Positions 1 to 8,527 of a DNA stretch of 26,768 bases are shown in pieces. Source of the stretch: RGIG3009 sp964490085 (lineage in GTDB: Bacteria; Bacillota; Clostridia; Oscillospirales; Acutalibacteraceae); the NCBI GenBank assembly GCA_964490085.1, contig CAZBAO010000008.1, positions 1 to 26,768 on the forward strand, read 5' to 3'. Each line of letters begins with the position of its first letter. Position 1 is the first letter of the stretch. Made by a program: the position numbers and the translations under genes. The notes below the pieces were generated by a model. It searched no databases. It worked only from the letters and a program-made list of their open reading frames with translations, and was not told the origin of the DNA.

Positions 1-345
1 CAGCTCGACACCGCATTCCTTGAGCACGCCCTTTTTCTCCAGCTGCATGGCAAGATTCAAACCCGTTTGACCGCCGATACCGGGGACGATGGCATCCGGA
101 CGCTCGTACCGCAGGATCTTGGCGATATATTCCAGCGTCAGCGGTTCCATATATACCTTGTCCGCTATGGTGGTGTCGGTCATAATGGTGGCGGGGTTGG
201 AGTTACACAGGATGACCTCGTACCCTTCCTCCTTGAGCGCCAAACACGCCTGCGTGCCGGCATAGTCAAACTCAGCCGCCTGACCGATCACGATCGGGCC
301 GGAGCCGATGATCAGAATTTTCTTGATATCTGTTCTCTTAGCCAT
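1..345 (-). CDS. carB: Carbamoyl-phosphate synthase large subunit, N-terminal part (partial)
   Basis: The large subunit uses ammonia delivered by CarA, bicarbonate and two ATP to make carbamoyl phosphate for pyrimidine and arginine synthesis in the cytoplasm. The 115 visible residues start MAKRTDIKKILIIGSGPIVI and continue with GQAAEFDYAGTQAC, CNSNPATIMTD and PGIGGQTGLNLA, which are the hallmark N-terminal blocks of CarB's first ATP-grasp half. The ATG at 343-345 has a GGGAGAGG ribosome binding site five bases upstream. The full protein is usually about 1,070 residues, so most of the gene lies beyond the left edge. It follows pyrC by 36 bases on the same strand and should share its PyrR-type control. 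No carA lies between the two genes. Confidence 0.95.
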   Translation of the reverse strand, partial: MAKRTDIKKILIIGSGPIVIGQAAEFDYAGTQACLALKEEGYEVILCNSNPATIMTDTTIADKVYMEPLTLEYIAKILRYERPDAIVPGIGGQTGLNLAMQLEKKGVLKECGVEL

Positions 346-381
346 ACTATCCTCTCCCAAACTTTTTTTACAGATCTATAC

Positions 382-1584
382 TTACTTTTTATATACGATC
401 TTACCGTCACAGACGGTAAGCACACATTCACCGAACAGTGTATCCCCCGCAAAGGGCGTTGCTTTTCCGAGCGATACGAACTGCTGCGGATCAATCGTCA
501 CCTGTTTTGAAAGATCCCACACGGAAAACTCCTCGCCAAGCGGGATCCCGAAGCGTTTGCGCGGGTTGTACACCAGCAGTTCCAGCAAGCGCTCCATCGT
601 TATGATGCCCGGCTTGACCAGATGGGTATACAGTACCGGAAACGCCGTTTCCAATCCCACGATCCCGAAAGCACTGCCTGCAAGACCTTTCGCCTTTTCC
701 TCAGCAGAGTGCGGGGCGTGGTCGGTGGCGATCATATCAATGGTGCCGTCGCGGATGCCCTCGATCAACGCCTCACGGTCGCGCTTTGCACGCAAAGGCG
801 GGTTCATCTTAAATCGGCCGTCCTCCTGCAAGCAGGAATCATCCAGCACGAGGTAATGCGGGCCTGTCTCACACGTCACATCCACGCCACGCTTTTTCGC
901 CTCGCGGATCGCATCCACGCTTTCCGCCGCCGAGACGTGGCACACGTGGTAGCCGCAACCGATCTCCTCCGCAAGCTTGAGATCCCGAAGGATGGGACCG
1001 TATTCACTTTCGGAACAGATGCCCTTGTGACCGTGCTTTGCGGCATAGTCGCCGTCGTGAATATAGCCGCCGTGCAACAGAGAGTTATCCTCGCAATGCG
1101 CGACGATCAGCTTGCCGAGCGCTTTTGCCTGCTTCATCGCGGCACGCATCATTTCTTCCGTCTGTACACCTTTGCCGTCGTCCGAAAACGCGATCGCATA
1201 GGGAGCGATACCGGAAAGATCGGCAAGCGTCTCCCCCTTTTGCTCGACCGTAATGGAGCCATAGGGATACACGTGGACACACGCATCGCGATCGACGATG
1301 TGCTGCTGCAGCGCGATGCTCTCGACCGAATCCGGAACCGGATTCAGATTCGGCATCGTACACACGGCGGTATACCCACCTGCGGCTGCCGCCCTACTTC
1401 CCGATGCGATGGTTTCTTTATAAGAAAAACCCGGCTCACGAAAATGCACATGCACGTCGCAAAAGCCGGGGAAAACAGCATATTGAGAGGAATTATAGGC
1501 ACTCATACCGTCGGCCAAAAAACGGGCACCAATACCGTCCGCGAAGGTCGTTTGTCCCCAAATTTTCGACTTTAGCTGTGCCAT
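382..1584 (-). CDS. pyrC: Dihydroorotase
   Basis: Catalyses the reversible cyclisation of N-carbamoyl-aspartate to dihydroorotate, the third step of UMP synthesis. The 400-residue protein carries the zinc-binding HVHFR motif in DVHVHFREPG (about residues 43-52), the substrate-binding TMPN block, AHCED, HVCHVSA and the late ATDHAPH motif. This is the usual set for class I amidohydrolase-type dihydroorotases, which run to about 420-430 residues; the amino-terminal beta domain is slightly short here. The ATG at 1582-1584 has AAAGGAGG six bases upstream. It is the first gene after a consensus promoter and a PyrR-type leader, and carB follows directly. Confidence 0.95.
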   Translation of the reverse strand: MAQLKSKIWGQTTFADGIGARFLADGMSAYNSSQYAVFPGFCDVHVHFREPGFSYKETIASGSRAAAAGGYTAVCTMPNLNPVPDSVESIALQQHIVDRDACVHVYPYGSITVEQKGETLADLSGIAPYAIAFSDDGKGVQTEEMMRAAMKQAKALGKLIVAHCEDNSLLHGGYIHDGDYAAKHGHKGICSESEYGPILRDLKLAEEIGCGYHVCHVSAAESVDAIREAKKRGVDVTCETGPHYLVLDDSCLQEDGRFKMNPPLRAKRDREALIEGIRDGTIDMIATDHAPHSAEEKAKGLAGSAFGIVGLETAFPVLYTHLVKPGIITMERLLELLVYNPRKRFGIPLGEEFSVWDLSKQVTIDPQQFVSLGKATPFAGDTLFGECVLTVCDGKIVYKK

Positions 1585-1602
1585 GATGCTCCTCCTTTAC
1601 AC

Positions 1603-1630
1603 AAAAAGAGCCTTCCCACTCGAAAGCGGC
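1603..1630 (-). terminator. Attenuator terminator of the pyr leader
   Basis: On the minus strand a GC stem (CTTTC pairing with GGAAG, extended by GC pairs, 1610-1630) is followed by five T residues (1603-1607), just upstream of the pyrC ribosome binding site. Its 5' arm overlaps the antiterminator arm at 1627-1635, as expected for a regulated attenuator. Confidence 0.6.
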
Positions 1631-1720
1631 AAGACGCAACAGAAAAACAGATACGGTCACACCGCATCCAATACGCTCCAGTCTTGCCGATCTCTCTGGA
1701 TCGCCCTTAAAGAACTGATT
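1603..1720 (-). promoter_or_regulatory. PyrR-type attenuation leader of the pyr operon
   Basis: The minus-strand leader contains a PyrR-site look-alike at 1679-1717. A lower stem (CAGT-TCTT with AAGACTG) and an upper stem (CGATC/GATCG) cap the loop CAGAGA, giving the UCCAGAGAG element that PyrR recognises in Firmicutes. The 3' arm of this hairpin, CGGCAAGAC (1681-1689), is perfectly complementary over nine bases to GTCTTGCCG at 1627-1635, the predicted antiterminator. That second arm overlaps the 5' side of the terminator at 1603-1630. By analogy with Bacillus, UMP-bound PyrR would stabilise the first hairpin, free the terminator and stop transcription. A second hairpin with a T-run (1641-1668, GATGCGGT/ACCGTATC) lies inside the antiterminator loop; its role is unclear. 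pyrR itself is not in the window. Confidence 0.8.
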
Positions 1721-1726
1721 TCTGAA

Positions 1727-1755
1727 ATTATATCACGGCGCCTTGATTTTGTCAA
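1727..1755 (-). promoter_or_regulatory. Consensus vegetative promoter of the pyr operon
   Basis: The minus strand reads TTGACA (1750-1755), 17 bases, then TATAAT (1727-1732). Both hexamers match the sigma-70/sigma-A consensus perfectly. Transcription would start near 1720, just ahead of the PyrR-type hairpin. A promoter this strong fits a gene that is regulated by attenuation rather than initiation. Confidence 0.92.
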
Positions 1756-1765
1756 CGGATTTTGC

Positions 1766-1803
1766 AAAAAAACATACCGACCGTAAGCCATACGGTCGGT
1801 ATG
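1766..1803 (-). terminator. Intrinsic terminator after trkH
   Basis: A perfect 13-bp stem (CATACCGACCGTA at 1773-1785 against 1791-1803) with a 5-base loop is followed on the minus strand by seven T residues (1766-1772). It lies seven bases after the trkH stop and ends the alaS-trkH transcription unit just ahead of the pyr promoter. Confidence 0.93.
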
Positions 1804-1809
1804 CGCAGC

Positions 1810-3258
1810 TCAACTCTTTTTGCCCCAGACGGAGGGGGTCAGTGCGAACAGGATCGGGTAGATCTCCAAGCGTCCGAACAGCATCGCCAGTGTCAGCACC
1901 ACGGTCGACGCATCGGAATACGCCGCGTAGCTTGAAAGCGGGCCAACACCTGCTAAGCCGGGGCCAACGTTGTTGAAGCAGGAAACCGCCGCCGACAAAT
2001 TCGTTTCAAAGGAAAACGGTTCAAACGACAACACCAGGAATACCGCTACCAGCAACACCATATACAGCACAAAATAGGAAGACGCACCGGTGAGTGTCTG
2101 TTCCTCCACCGGTTTGCCGCTCATCTGCACGACACCCACCGAACGCGGGTGCAGCATCTTTTTTAGGTCGCGGCCGACCGTCTTAAACAGCAGCATTACG
2201 CGAGATACCTTAAGGCCACCCGCCGTAGAGCCGGCACAACCGCCGATCATCATTAAAACCAGCAAAACCGCCTTTGACAATTCCGGCCAAGCAGCAAAAT
2301 CGGTCGTGGAATATCCGGTGGTGGTGATGATCGAGGACACCTGAAACGTCGAATGACGGAGCGCTTCAAGAAAGGTGTCGTACAATGGCAATATGTTCCC
2401 CACGATCACGCCGGTTGCCACGGCAACGATCGCCAGATAGCACCACAGCTCACCGCTCTTGAGAACCGGCTTCACGCGGCGGAGCAGCAAGAAATAGTAC
2501 AAATTAAAGTTAATGCCAAACAACAGCATAAAGACGGTGATGACCCATTGCAGATACGGAGAGTAACCGGCAACGCTGTCCGGCTTGATGCCGAAGCCGC
2601 CGGTTCCTGCCGTGCCGAACGCGTGCAGCACACTGTCAAACAGCGGCATACCGCCACACAGCAGAAAGATGACCTGGAACACCGTCAGTGCTAAATAGAT
2701 CAGATATAGGATCTTGGCCGTATCGCGCAGGCGCGGCACCAGTTTACCCACAACGGGGCCGGGCACTTCCGCACGCAGAATATGGATCGATCGACCGGAT
2801 TCCGCGGGCATCACCGCGAGCATCAGCACGATAACGCCCATACCGCCGATCCAGTGGGTGAAGCTGCGCCAAAACAGCATGCCGCGGCTGAGCAGTTCGG
2901 GGTTTGGCAAAACAGAAGCACCGGTGGTGGTAAAGCCGCTGACCGTTTCAAAAAACGCGTCAATGTACGAGGGGATCTCGCCGCAAAGCGTGAACGGCAG
3001 AGCGCCGATCAAGGCAAGTGCCACCCACGACAACGCGACCGTGATGAAGCCGCCCTTGGCAAACATCGTCCGGTCACCGTGCCGGTTGAGCAGCATCAAA
3101 GCCAACCCGATGGCAAGTGTTGCCAAGGCCGTAACAACAAACGCCGTTGCTGCCGCGGATTCCCGATAATACAACGCAACCGCCAAGGGGATCAGCAGCA
3201 ATAGCCCTTCCAATATAATAATTCGTCCTACTGTGTATAAAACCACCTTACGGTTCAT
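1810..3258 (-). CDS. trkH: Trk-type potassium uptake protein, membrane subunit
   Basis: Forms the potassium-translocating channel in the membrane, working with the cytoplasmic TrkA regulator encoded just upstream. The 482-residue protein is almost entirely hydrophobic helices interrupted by the repeated selectivity-filter loops of the SKT superfamily: TTTGAS, GTAGTGGFG, TTTGYST and NNVGPGLAGVGP. The length matches TrkH/KtrB proteins (about 440-490). The ATG at 3256-3258 has AAGGATCGG upstream, which also contains the end of trkA (12-base gap). A terminator follows immediately. Whether it behaves as TrkH or KtrB cannot be told from sequence alone. Confidence 0.93.
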   Translation of the reverse strand: MNRKVVLYTVGRIIILEGLLLLIPLAVALYYRESAAATAFVVTALATLAIGLALMLLNRHGDRTMFAKGGFITVALSWVALALIGALPFTLCGEIPSYIDAFFETVSGFTTTGASVLPNPELLSRGMLFWRSFTHWIGGMGVIVLMLAVMPAESGRSIHILRAEVPGPVVGKLVPRLRDTAKILYLIYLALTVFQVIFLLCGGMPLFDSVLHAFGTAGTGGFGIKPDSVAGYSPYLQWVITVFMLLFGINFNLYYFLLLRRVKPVLKSGELWCYLAIVAVATGVIVGNILPLYDTFLEALRHSTFQVSSIITTTGYSTTDFAAWPELSKAVLLVLMMIGGCAGSTAGGLKVSRVMLLFKTVGRDLKKMLHPRSVGVVQMSGKPVEEQTLTGASSYFVLYMVLLVAVFLVLSFEPFSFETNLSAAVSCFNNVGPGLAGVGPLSSYAAYSDASTVVLTLAMLFGRLEIYPILFALTPSVWGKKS

Positions 3259-3270
3259 ATCATCCGATCC

Positions 3271-4629
3271 TTATTTCAGAATATCCGAAAGGTCCTGTAA
3301 ACGGCGGTCCGCCGCCACTACGATCACACGGTCACCGGCTAAGATCATATCGTTACCGCCGGGAATAATAGGGGTACGATTACGGATAATACCTGCGATC
3401 AGCGTGTTGGATTTAAGCTTCATCTCTTTCAGCGGAACACCCAGCATCGCAAAATCACGACTGACATTGAACTCCAAGGCTTCCGCCTTGCCGTCCATCA
3501 GATGATACAGCGTTTCGATATTGCTGCCCATCGAATTTTGCAAGGCTCTGGCGTACCGCACCAACACATCAGTGATGACCTTTTTAGGAGATACGATACA
3601 ATCCATCCCCAAATTTTCAGCGAGTGCCGACAGTTCGTCGCGATTGACCTTCGCGATCACCTTCGGCACGTTTTGCGAGGAGGCAAAAATGGAAATGAGG
3701 ATGTTTTCCTCGTCCATACCGGTGAGCGCCACAAACGCATCGCGTGAACAGAGATCCTCCTCCAGCAGGATCTCCTGCTGTGCACCGTCACCGTGCACGA
3801 TCACCGCTTTAGGCAGTGCCATACACAATTCCTGACACAGTGCTTGATCGCGTTCGATGAGCGTGACCGCACTGCCGCCCGCGAGCAGTAGCTTGGCGAG
3901 ATAATACGCCACCCGACTGCCACCAAGGATCATCACATTGCGTGCCTGTTTTTGTAAAAGCCCCATTTCACGCAACAGCTTATGGATCTCGGTCAGCTGA
4001 GCGGTAAGGCCGATCTTATCGCCTGCGCGCAGAACGAAATTACCGTCGGGAATATACACCTCATCACGGCGCTGAACCACGCAGATAAGAAATTTCGCTT
4101 TGTATTTTTCACGCAGATCGCGCAAGCTCAGTCCGTCAAACGGCGTATCGTTTTTCAGATGAAGCTCGATCATTTCAAAGTTGCGGCGCGAAAAGGTCTC
4201 CACCTTGATTGCGGACGGCAGTTTTAAGATCTTATACATCTCCTGCGCCGCCAGCAGCTCCGGGTTGATCGCCATCGACAGTCCCAATTCCTGCTTAAGG
4301 AAATTGAGGCTGTTATCGTTATATTCAGGGTTACGGATGCGCGCGATCGTATGCGCAGCTCCCATCCGCTTCGCTAAAAAGCAACTGAGCATATTGGTAT
4401 TGTCGGAACCGGTGACCGCGACAAACAAATCCGCTTTTCGGACGCCGGCCTCTTCCAAAACGTCTGAATCCGCACCGTTTCCGCAAACACTCATCACGTC
4501 ATAGACGTTGCCGATCTCACTGAGCGGGGCGGGATCCTCGTCGATCGCCACAACATTGTGTCCTTCCGCCACCAGGCTGGCAACGATCGTTTCGCCGATC
4601 TTGCCGCAACCGACAACCAAAATATTCAC
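3271..4629 (-). CDS. trkA: Trk potassium system NAD-binding regulator
   Basis: A peripheral cytoplasmic subunit that gates the TrkH channel in response to nucleotides. At 452 residues it is the full-length two-copy form. One Rossmann fold starts at MNILVVGCGKIGETIV and a second near residues 230-245 (NVMILGGSRVAYYLA). Each is followed by an RCK-C domain containing the GDKI/GDRV stretches. The start is GTG at 4627-4629, four bases overlapping the exonuclease stop (GTGA), with a GGGGG stretch upstream. trkH follows after 12 bases. Confidence 0.93.
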   Translation of the reverse strand: MNILVVGCGKIGETIVASLVAEGHNVVAIDEDPAPLSEIGNVYDVMSVCGNGADSDVLEEAGVRKADLFVAVTGSDNTNMLSCFLAKRMGAAHTIARIRNPEYNDNSLNFLKQELGLSMAINPELLAAQEMYKILKLPSAIKVETFSRRNFEMIELHLKNDTPFDGLSLRDLREKYKAKFLICVVQRRDEVYIPDGNFVLRAGDKIGLTAQLTEIHKLLREMGLLQKQARNVMILGGSRVAYYLAKLLLAGGSAVTLIERDQALCQELCMALPKAVIVHGDGAQQEILLEEDLCSRDAFVALTGMDEENILISIFASSQNVPKVIAKVNRDELSALAENLGMDCIVSPKKVITDVLVRYARALQNSMGSNIETLYHLMDGKAEALEFNVSRDFAMLGVPLKEMKLKSNTLIAGIIRNRTPIIPGGNDMILAGDRVIVVAADRRLQDLSDILK

Positions 4630-5495
4630 GTTGTTTCCCCCGCTTCCTGTGTTTTCTCCGCTGTTTTACGGATCAAACGCTTTTTGATCTCCACACCGTC
4701 ATACTTTTTCTTTGCCTGCACGCGTCCTACGTACTGTGCCCCGCAAGCCGCACAACGAAACGTCGCCGTAAAAAAACGGTGTTGAAACTGCCATTCACCC
4801 ACCCGTTTGAGATTGCGCTTGCAGTCCTCACAGGAAAAGCGCAGATCCGAACGGCGGATCTGCGGATCGTCAATTTCACGGATAAAGGTGGGCTTAAAGG
4901 TCAAACGACGGTAATACTCGTCGTTTACCGATGATACGACCCTTCGAAACGAAATCGGCTCAAATACCCGACGGAAGATCGCCGCCGCCAACACGCTATC
5001 GTCAATCGCGTGATGCAGCTCCATCTCCTCACTGCCGAGCTGTAAAAGCTCCGCCAACTTGCCCAGTGCCACCTGTTGAGCCGTTCCGAGCCCTAAACGC
5101 GTTTGTGCATAGCTCTGCAGATCCAGATAGGCGGATAAAAACGGGATCCGCTCATCGTGATAAAAATACCGACAGTTTTCCATCAGCACCGTCAGATCGG
5201 TATTACTCCAGGTCATGACCACCGCGTTCTCACCGACAAACCGACACAGCTTCTCCATCGCTTGCTCAAAGGAAACACCGTGGCGCACTTGATCGTCGGT
5301 AATGCCGGTCAAATTGGTGACGAGCCGCGTCAGCTTGCGACTGACGACGGGACGGATATACGCGTCGAACCGCGCCTCTATGCGCTTGTCCTCCGACAAA
5401 CGCACCGCACCGATCTCGATGATCTCGTTGAAATAGCCGCCAAGCTTCTCGCAGTAAGCGCCGTTCCATTCCAGATCCAAAATTACGTAGGTCAA
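4626..5495 (-). CDS. DEDDh 3'-5' exonuclease with C-terminal zinc-ribbon-like motif
   Basis: A member of the DnaQ-like exonuclease superfamily; the substrate, DNA or RNA, cannot be told from sequence. Residues 7-9 give the DxE motif (ILDLEWN), TWSNTDLTVL supplies the middle Asp, and HHAIDD supplies the His and final Asp of the DEDDh set. The C-terminal part has two CxxC pairs (CEDC and CAAC), suggesting a small zinc ribbon. Nothing marks it as a Pol III subunit. The start is TTG at 5493-5495: in this frame it gives MTYVILDLEWN, the normal beginning of the family, and no ATG lies nearby. It sits three bases after hinT and overlaps trkA. Confidence 0.83.
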   Translation of the reverse strand: MTYVILDLEWNGAYCEKLGGYFNEIIEIGAVRLSEDKRIEARFDAYIRPVVSRKLTRLVTNLTGITDDQVRHGVSFEQAMEKLCRFVGENAVVMTWSNTDLTVLMENCRYFYHDERIPFLSAYLDLQSYAQTRLGLGTAQQVALGKLAELLQLGSEEMELHHAIDDSVLAAAIFRRVFEPISFRRVVSSVNDEYYRRLTFKPTFIREIDDPQIRRSDLRFSCEDCKRNLKRVGEWQFQHRFFTATFRCAACGAQYVGRVQAKKKYDGVEIKKRLIRKTAEKTQEAGETT

Positions 5496-5498
5496 GGA

Positions 5499-5831
5499 TC
5501 AGCACATTCCCTTCAAGGTTTTTCCGCCGAGAATATGGAAATGCAGATGGAACACCGACTGACCCGCCGACTCACCGTTATTGGTGACCACGCGATAATC
5601 GGTCAAGCCCTGCTCCGCGGTGATCTTCGCGATCACCTCAAAAACGCGTGCGATCACGGCGCTGTTTTCCGGTGCGATATCCCGACAACCGGAAAGATGC
5701 ACCTTCGGGATAACTAAAATATGTACCGGTGCCACCGGCTGAATATCGTAAAACGCCAGCACGGTTTCATCCTCGTATACTTTTTTGGACGGGATCTCCC
5801 CCGCCGCAATCTTACAAAACAGGCAATCCAT
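5499..5831 (-). CDS. hinT: HIT-family purine nucleoside phosphoramidase (HinT-like)
   Basis: A small cytoplasmic nucleotide hydrolase that cleaves AMP-linked phosphoramidates; its physiological substrate in bacteria is uncertain. The 110-residue protein starts MDCLFCKIAAGEIPSKKVYE, typical of the group, and ends with the histidine triad H95-L-H97-F-H99 in SVFHLHFHILGG. An FCK cysteine pair at residues 3 and 6 is common in Firmicute members. AAGGAG lies eight bases before the ATG. It lies 12 bases after alaS and is probably read from the alaS promoter. Confidence 0.93.
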   Translation of the reverse strand: MDCLFCKIAAGEIPSKKVYEDETVLAFYDIQPVAPVHILVIPKVHLSGCRDIAPENSAVIARVFEVIAKITAEQGLTDYRVVTNNGESAGQSVFHLHFHILGGKTLKGMC

Positions 5832-5843
5832 TGTAAAAACTCC

Positions 5844-8474
5844 TTATTTCGTCAAAAACTCGGGAATACGGTTCATGGCATCCTCAACCCTGGCAAGATC
5901 CTTGCCGCCTGCCATCGCCATATCCGGCTTACCGCCGCCTTTACCGCCGCAGATCGCCGCCACTTGACGGACGATCGCACCGGCATTGGCGCCCGCCGCC
6001 ACCGCACCGGGGGTGCAGTAGCACGCGAAGGTCACGCTCTGCTTTTCAGCCGAAGTGCCGGCAACGACCATAACCGCCTTATCCAAGCCGCGATCCTTGC
6101 AACGGTCGCACAGCGAACGCAGTTCGTCACCCGCCGTATCGGGCAATACCGCCGTTATCAGTTGAATACCGCCGACATCCTTTGCGTTTTCGAACAGATC
6201 CCCCACCGTCTGTGCGGCTTGCTGCTGACGAACCGTCTGCAGCTCGCGCTGGGCTTCCTTAAGCTCACCGAGCAGCTGCTCGGCACGGCGAACAAGGTCA
6301 TCAGGGCCGGAGGCCTTCATCGCGCCTGCCGCCTCGACCATGTTACTGTGATAATTGTGTAACAAGTCAAGCACTGCCGCACCGGTCACCGCCTCGATAC
6401 GGCGAACACCCGCCGCCACCGACGCTTCGGATACGATGTGGAACAAGCCGAGCTTAGAGGTGTTGTCGGCGTGGGTGCCGCCGCACAGCTCGACGGATAC
6501 GTCACCCATTTTCACCACGCGCACCACGTCACCGTATTTTTCACCGAACAGCGCCATCGCGCCGAGCTTGCGCGCTTCGTCGATCGGCATTTCGCTGATC
6601 TCCACCTCCAAACCGTTCAAGATCCAGCGGTTGACAAGCGCCTCGACCTCGTGCAGCTCTTCCGTGGTCAGTGCCGAGAAATGAGTAAAGTCAAAACGCA
6701 TACGTTCCGCGTTGACAAGTTGACCCGCCTGTTCAACGTGCGTACCGAGTACCCGACGTAACGCCGCCTGCAGCAGGTGCGCCGCCGAATGGTTGCGCAT
6801 CACAGCGCGGCGGGAATCCGCGTCCACCTGTGCGGTGACAGCATTGCCGACGTTGAGCGTGCCGTTTATGAGTTTACCCGTGTGCAAAACCACACCGGCG
6901 TTGTTCTTTTGCGTATTGGTGACTTCAAAGCGGGCACCGTCCGCTTCGACGACACCGACGTCACCGACCTGACCGCCGCTCTCGCCGTAAAACGGTGTGG
7001 TATCCAATACCAATGTGGCATTTTCGCCTTCGCTGATCGTTTCGACCAGTTCGTTGCCCGAAACGATCGCGGTGATCGCCGCCGAGGCGGTCAAGGAATC
7101 GTAACCGACGAAGGTGCCGGCAGTCAATTGCTCGGCCACATTGGCATCGCCCTTCCAGGCATCAGCACCGGCGTCCTTGCGGGCGGCACGGGCGCGGGCG
7201 CGCTGTTCTGCCATGCGCTCGCGGAAGCCTTCCTCATCCACGGTCATGCCTTTTTCTTCCAAAATATCGCGTGTTAAATCCACGGGGAAACCGTAGGTAT
7301 CGTACAGCTTGAACGCGTCGTCACCGGAGAGAACGCCGTCCTTGGTGTCGGCAAGCATCAATTCCAGTTGGGATAAGCCGCTGTCGATGGTTTTTTCAAA
7401 CGCTTCTTCCTCGTTGCGGATAACTTTGACGATGAAATCTTGTTTCTCTTTCAGTTCGGGATAAGCAGAGAGGTTTTCCTGAATGACCGTTTCACACACC
7501 TCATACAGGAACGGGCGGTGAATACCGAGCAAACGTCCGTGGCGGGCGGCGCGGCGCAGCAAACGGCGCAGCACGTAACCGCGGCCCTCGTTGGACGGCA
7601 TCACGCTGTCACCCACCATAAAGGTCGTCGAACGGATATGGTCGGTGATGACGCGCAAGGAAACGTCGGTCTTTTCACCGGCGCCGTATTCTACACCGAC
7701 GATACGACTGATATGTTTCATAATATTCTGAACGGTATCGACCTCAAACAGGTTGTTGACACCCTGCATGATGCACGCCAAGCGTTCCAGACCCATACCG
7801 GTATCGATGTTGGGATGGTCAAGCGGCGTGTAGTTGCCGTTGCCGTCGTTATCAAACTGGGTGAACACGTTGTTCCAGAATTCCATGTAACGGTCGCAGT
7901 CGCAACCCACACCGCAGGTAGGCGAGCCGCAACCGTATTCCTCACCGCGGTCGTAATACAGCTCCGAGCAAGGACCGCACGGACCCGAGCCGTGCTCCCA
8001 GAAGTTGTCCGCCTTACCCAAACGCACAATATGGTCGGGGGAAACACCGACCTCTTTTGTCCAGATCTCAAACGCCTGATCGTCGTTTTCATAGATCGAC
8101 ACCCAAATGCGGTCGACGGGCAGCTCCAGCACCTTGGTGCAGAACTCCCACGCCCAGGCAGTCGCCTCGTGCTTGAAATAATCGCCGAAGCTGAAATTGC
8201 CGAGCATCTCAAAATAGGTGCCGTGGCGGGCGGTCTTACCCACCGATTCAATATCCGGTGTGCGGATACATTTCTGGCAGGTCGTCACGCGTTTGCGCGG
8301 CGGCGTGATCTCACCGGTAAAGTATTTTTTCATCGGTGCCATGCCGGAGTTTATCAGCAACAGCGAGGCATCGTTTTTGGGAACCAGTGAAAAGCTGGGC
8401 AGGCGCAAATGCCCCTTGCTTTCAAAAAAGCTGAGATACAATTCGCGCAGTTCGTTGAGTCCGGTCCATTTCAT
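5844..8474 (-). CDS. alaS: Alanyl-tRNA synthetase
   Basis: Class II synthetase that charges tRNA-Ala with alanine and edits mischarged serine and glycine. At 876 residues it has the full domain set. The catalytic core starts with the motif-1 region (RLPSFSLVPKNDASLLLIN), followed by the tRNA-recognition middle. The editing domain carries the zinc ligands HSAAH and CGGTHADNTSKLG, and the C-terminal DHHA1 domain ends with the glycine-rich GGKGGGKPDMAMAGG block. AAAGGATG precedes the ATG at 8472-8474. The gene has its own promoter and an alanine T-box leader, and leads a run with hinT, the exonuclease, trkA and trkH. Confidence 0.97.
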   Translation of the reverse strand: MKWTGLNELRELYLSFFESKGHLRLPSFSLVPKNDASLLLINSGMAPMKKYFTGEITPPRKRVTTCQKCIRTPDIESVGKTARHGTYFEMLGNFSFGDYFKHEATAWAWEFCTKVLELPVDRIWVSIYENDDQAFEIWTKEVGVSPDHIVRLGKADNFWEHGSGPCGPCSELYYDRGEEYGCGSPTCGVGCDCDRYMEFWNNVFTQFDNDGNGNYTPLDHPNIDTGMGLERLACIMQGVNNLFEVDTVQNIMKHISRIVGVEYGAGEKTDVSLRVITDHIRSTTFMVGDSVMPSNEGRGYVLRRLLRRAARHGRLLGIHRPFLYEVCETVIQENLSAYPELKEKQDFIVKVIRNEEEAFEKTIDSGLSQLELMLADTKDGVLSGDDAFKLYDTYGFPVDLTRDILEEKGMTVDEEGFRERMAEQRARARAARKDAGADAWKGDANVAEQLTAGTFVGYDSLTASAAITAIVSGNELVETISEGENATLVLDTTPFYGESGGQVGDVGVVEADGARFEVTNTQKNNAGVVLHTGKLINGTLNVGNAVTAQVDADSRRAVMRNHSAAHLLQAALRRVLGTHVEQAGQLVNAERMRFDFTHFSALTTEELHEVEALVNRWILNGLEVEISEMPIDEARKLGAMALFGEKYGDVVRVVKMGDVSVELCGGTHADNTSKLGLFHIVSEASVAAGVRRIEAVTGAAVLDLLHNYHSNMVEAAGAMKASGPDDLVRRAEQLLGELKEAQRELQTVRQQQAAQTVGDLFENAKDVGGIQLITAVLPDTAGDELRSLCDRCKDRGLDKAVMVVAGTSAEKQSVTFACYCTPGAVAAGANAGAIVRQVAAICGGKGGGKPDMAMAGGKDLARVEDAMNRIPEFLTK

Positions 8475-8491
8475 GGTTACAACATCCTTTC

Positions 8492-8527
8492 AAAAAAATA
8501 TCTCCGCCCCATACTTGGGACGGAGAT
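8492..8527 (-). terminator. Conditional terminator of the alaS T-box leader
   Basis: A stem pairs ATCTCCG (8521-8527) with CGGAGAT (8500-8506), extended by C-G pairs, with the loop near 8511-8516. Seven T residues follow on the minus strand (8492-8498). The upstream arm overlaps the sequence just after the T-box motif, so terminator and antiterminator are mutually exclusive. Confidence 0.9.

Noticed and set aside
622..1575. Long plus-strand open frame opposite pyrC
   Set aside because: It is the antisense shadow of pyrC, which has clear dihydroorotase motifs, a promoter and a ribosome binding site; the shadow frame shows no protein family features.
1641..1668. Hairpin plus T-run as an independent terminator of an upstream gene
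   Set aside because: It lies inside the pyr leader downstream of the pyr promoter and there is no upstream gene for it to end; it is listed as part of the leader instead.
7440..8390. Long plus-strand open frame opposite alaS
   Set aside because: High GC content leaves few stops in the antisense frame. It lacks a ribosome binding site and family motifs, and alaS is certain.
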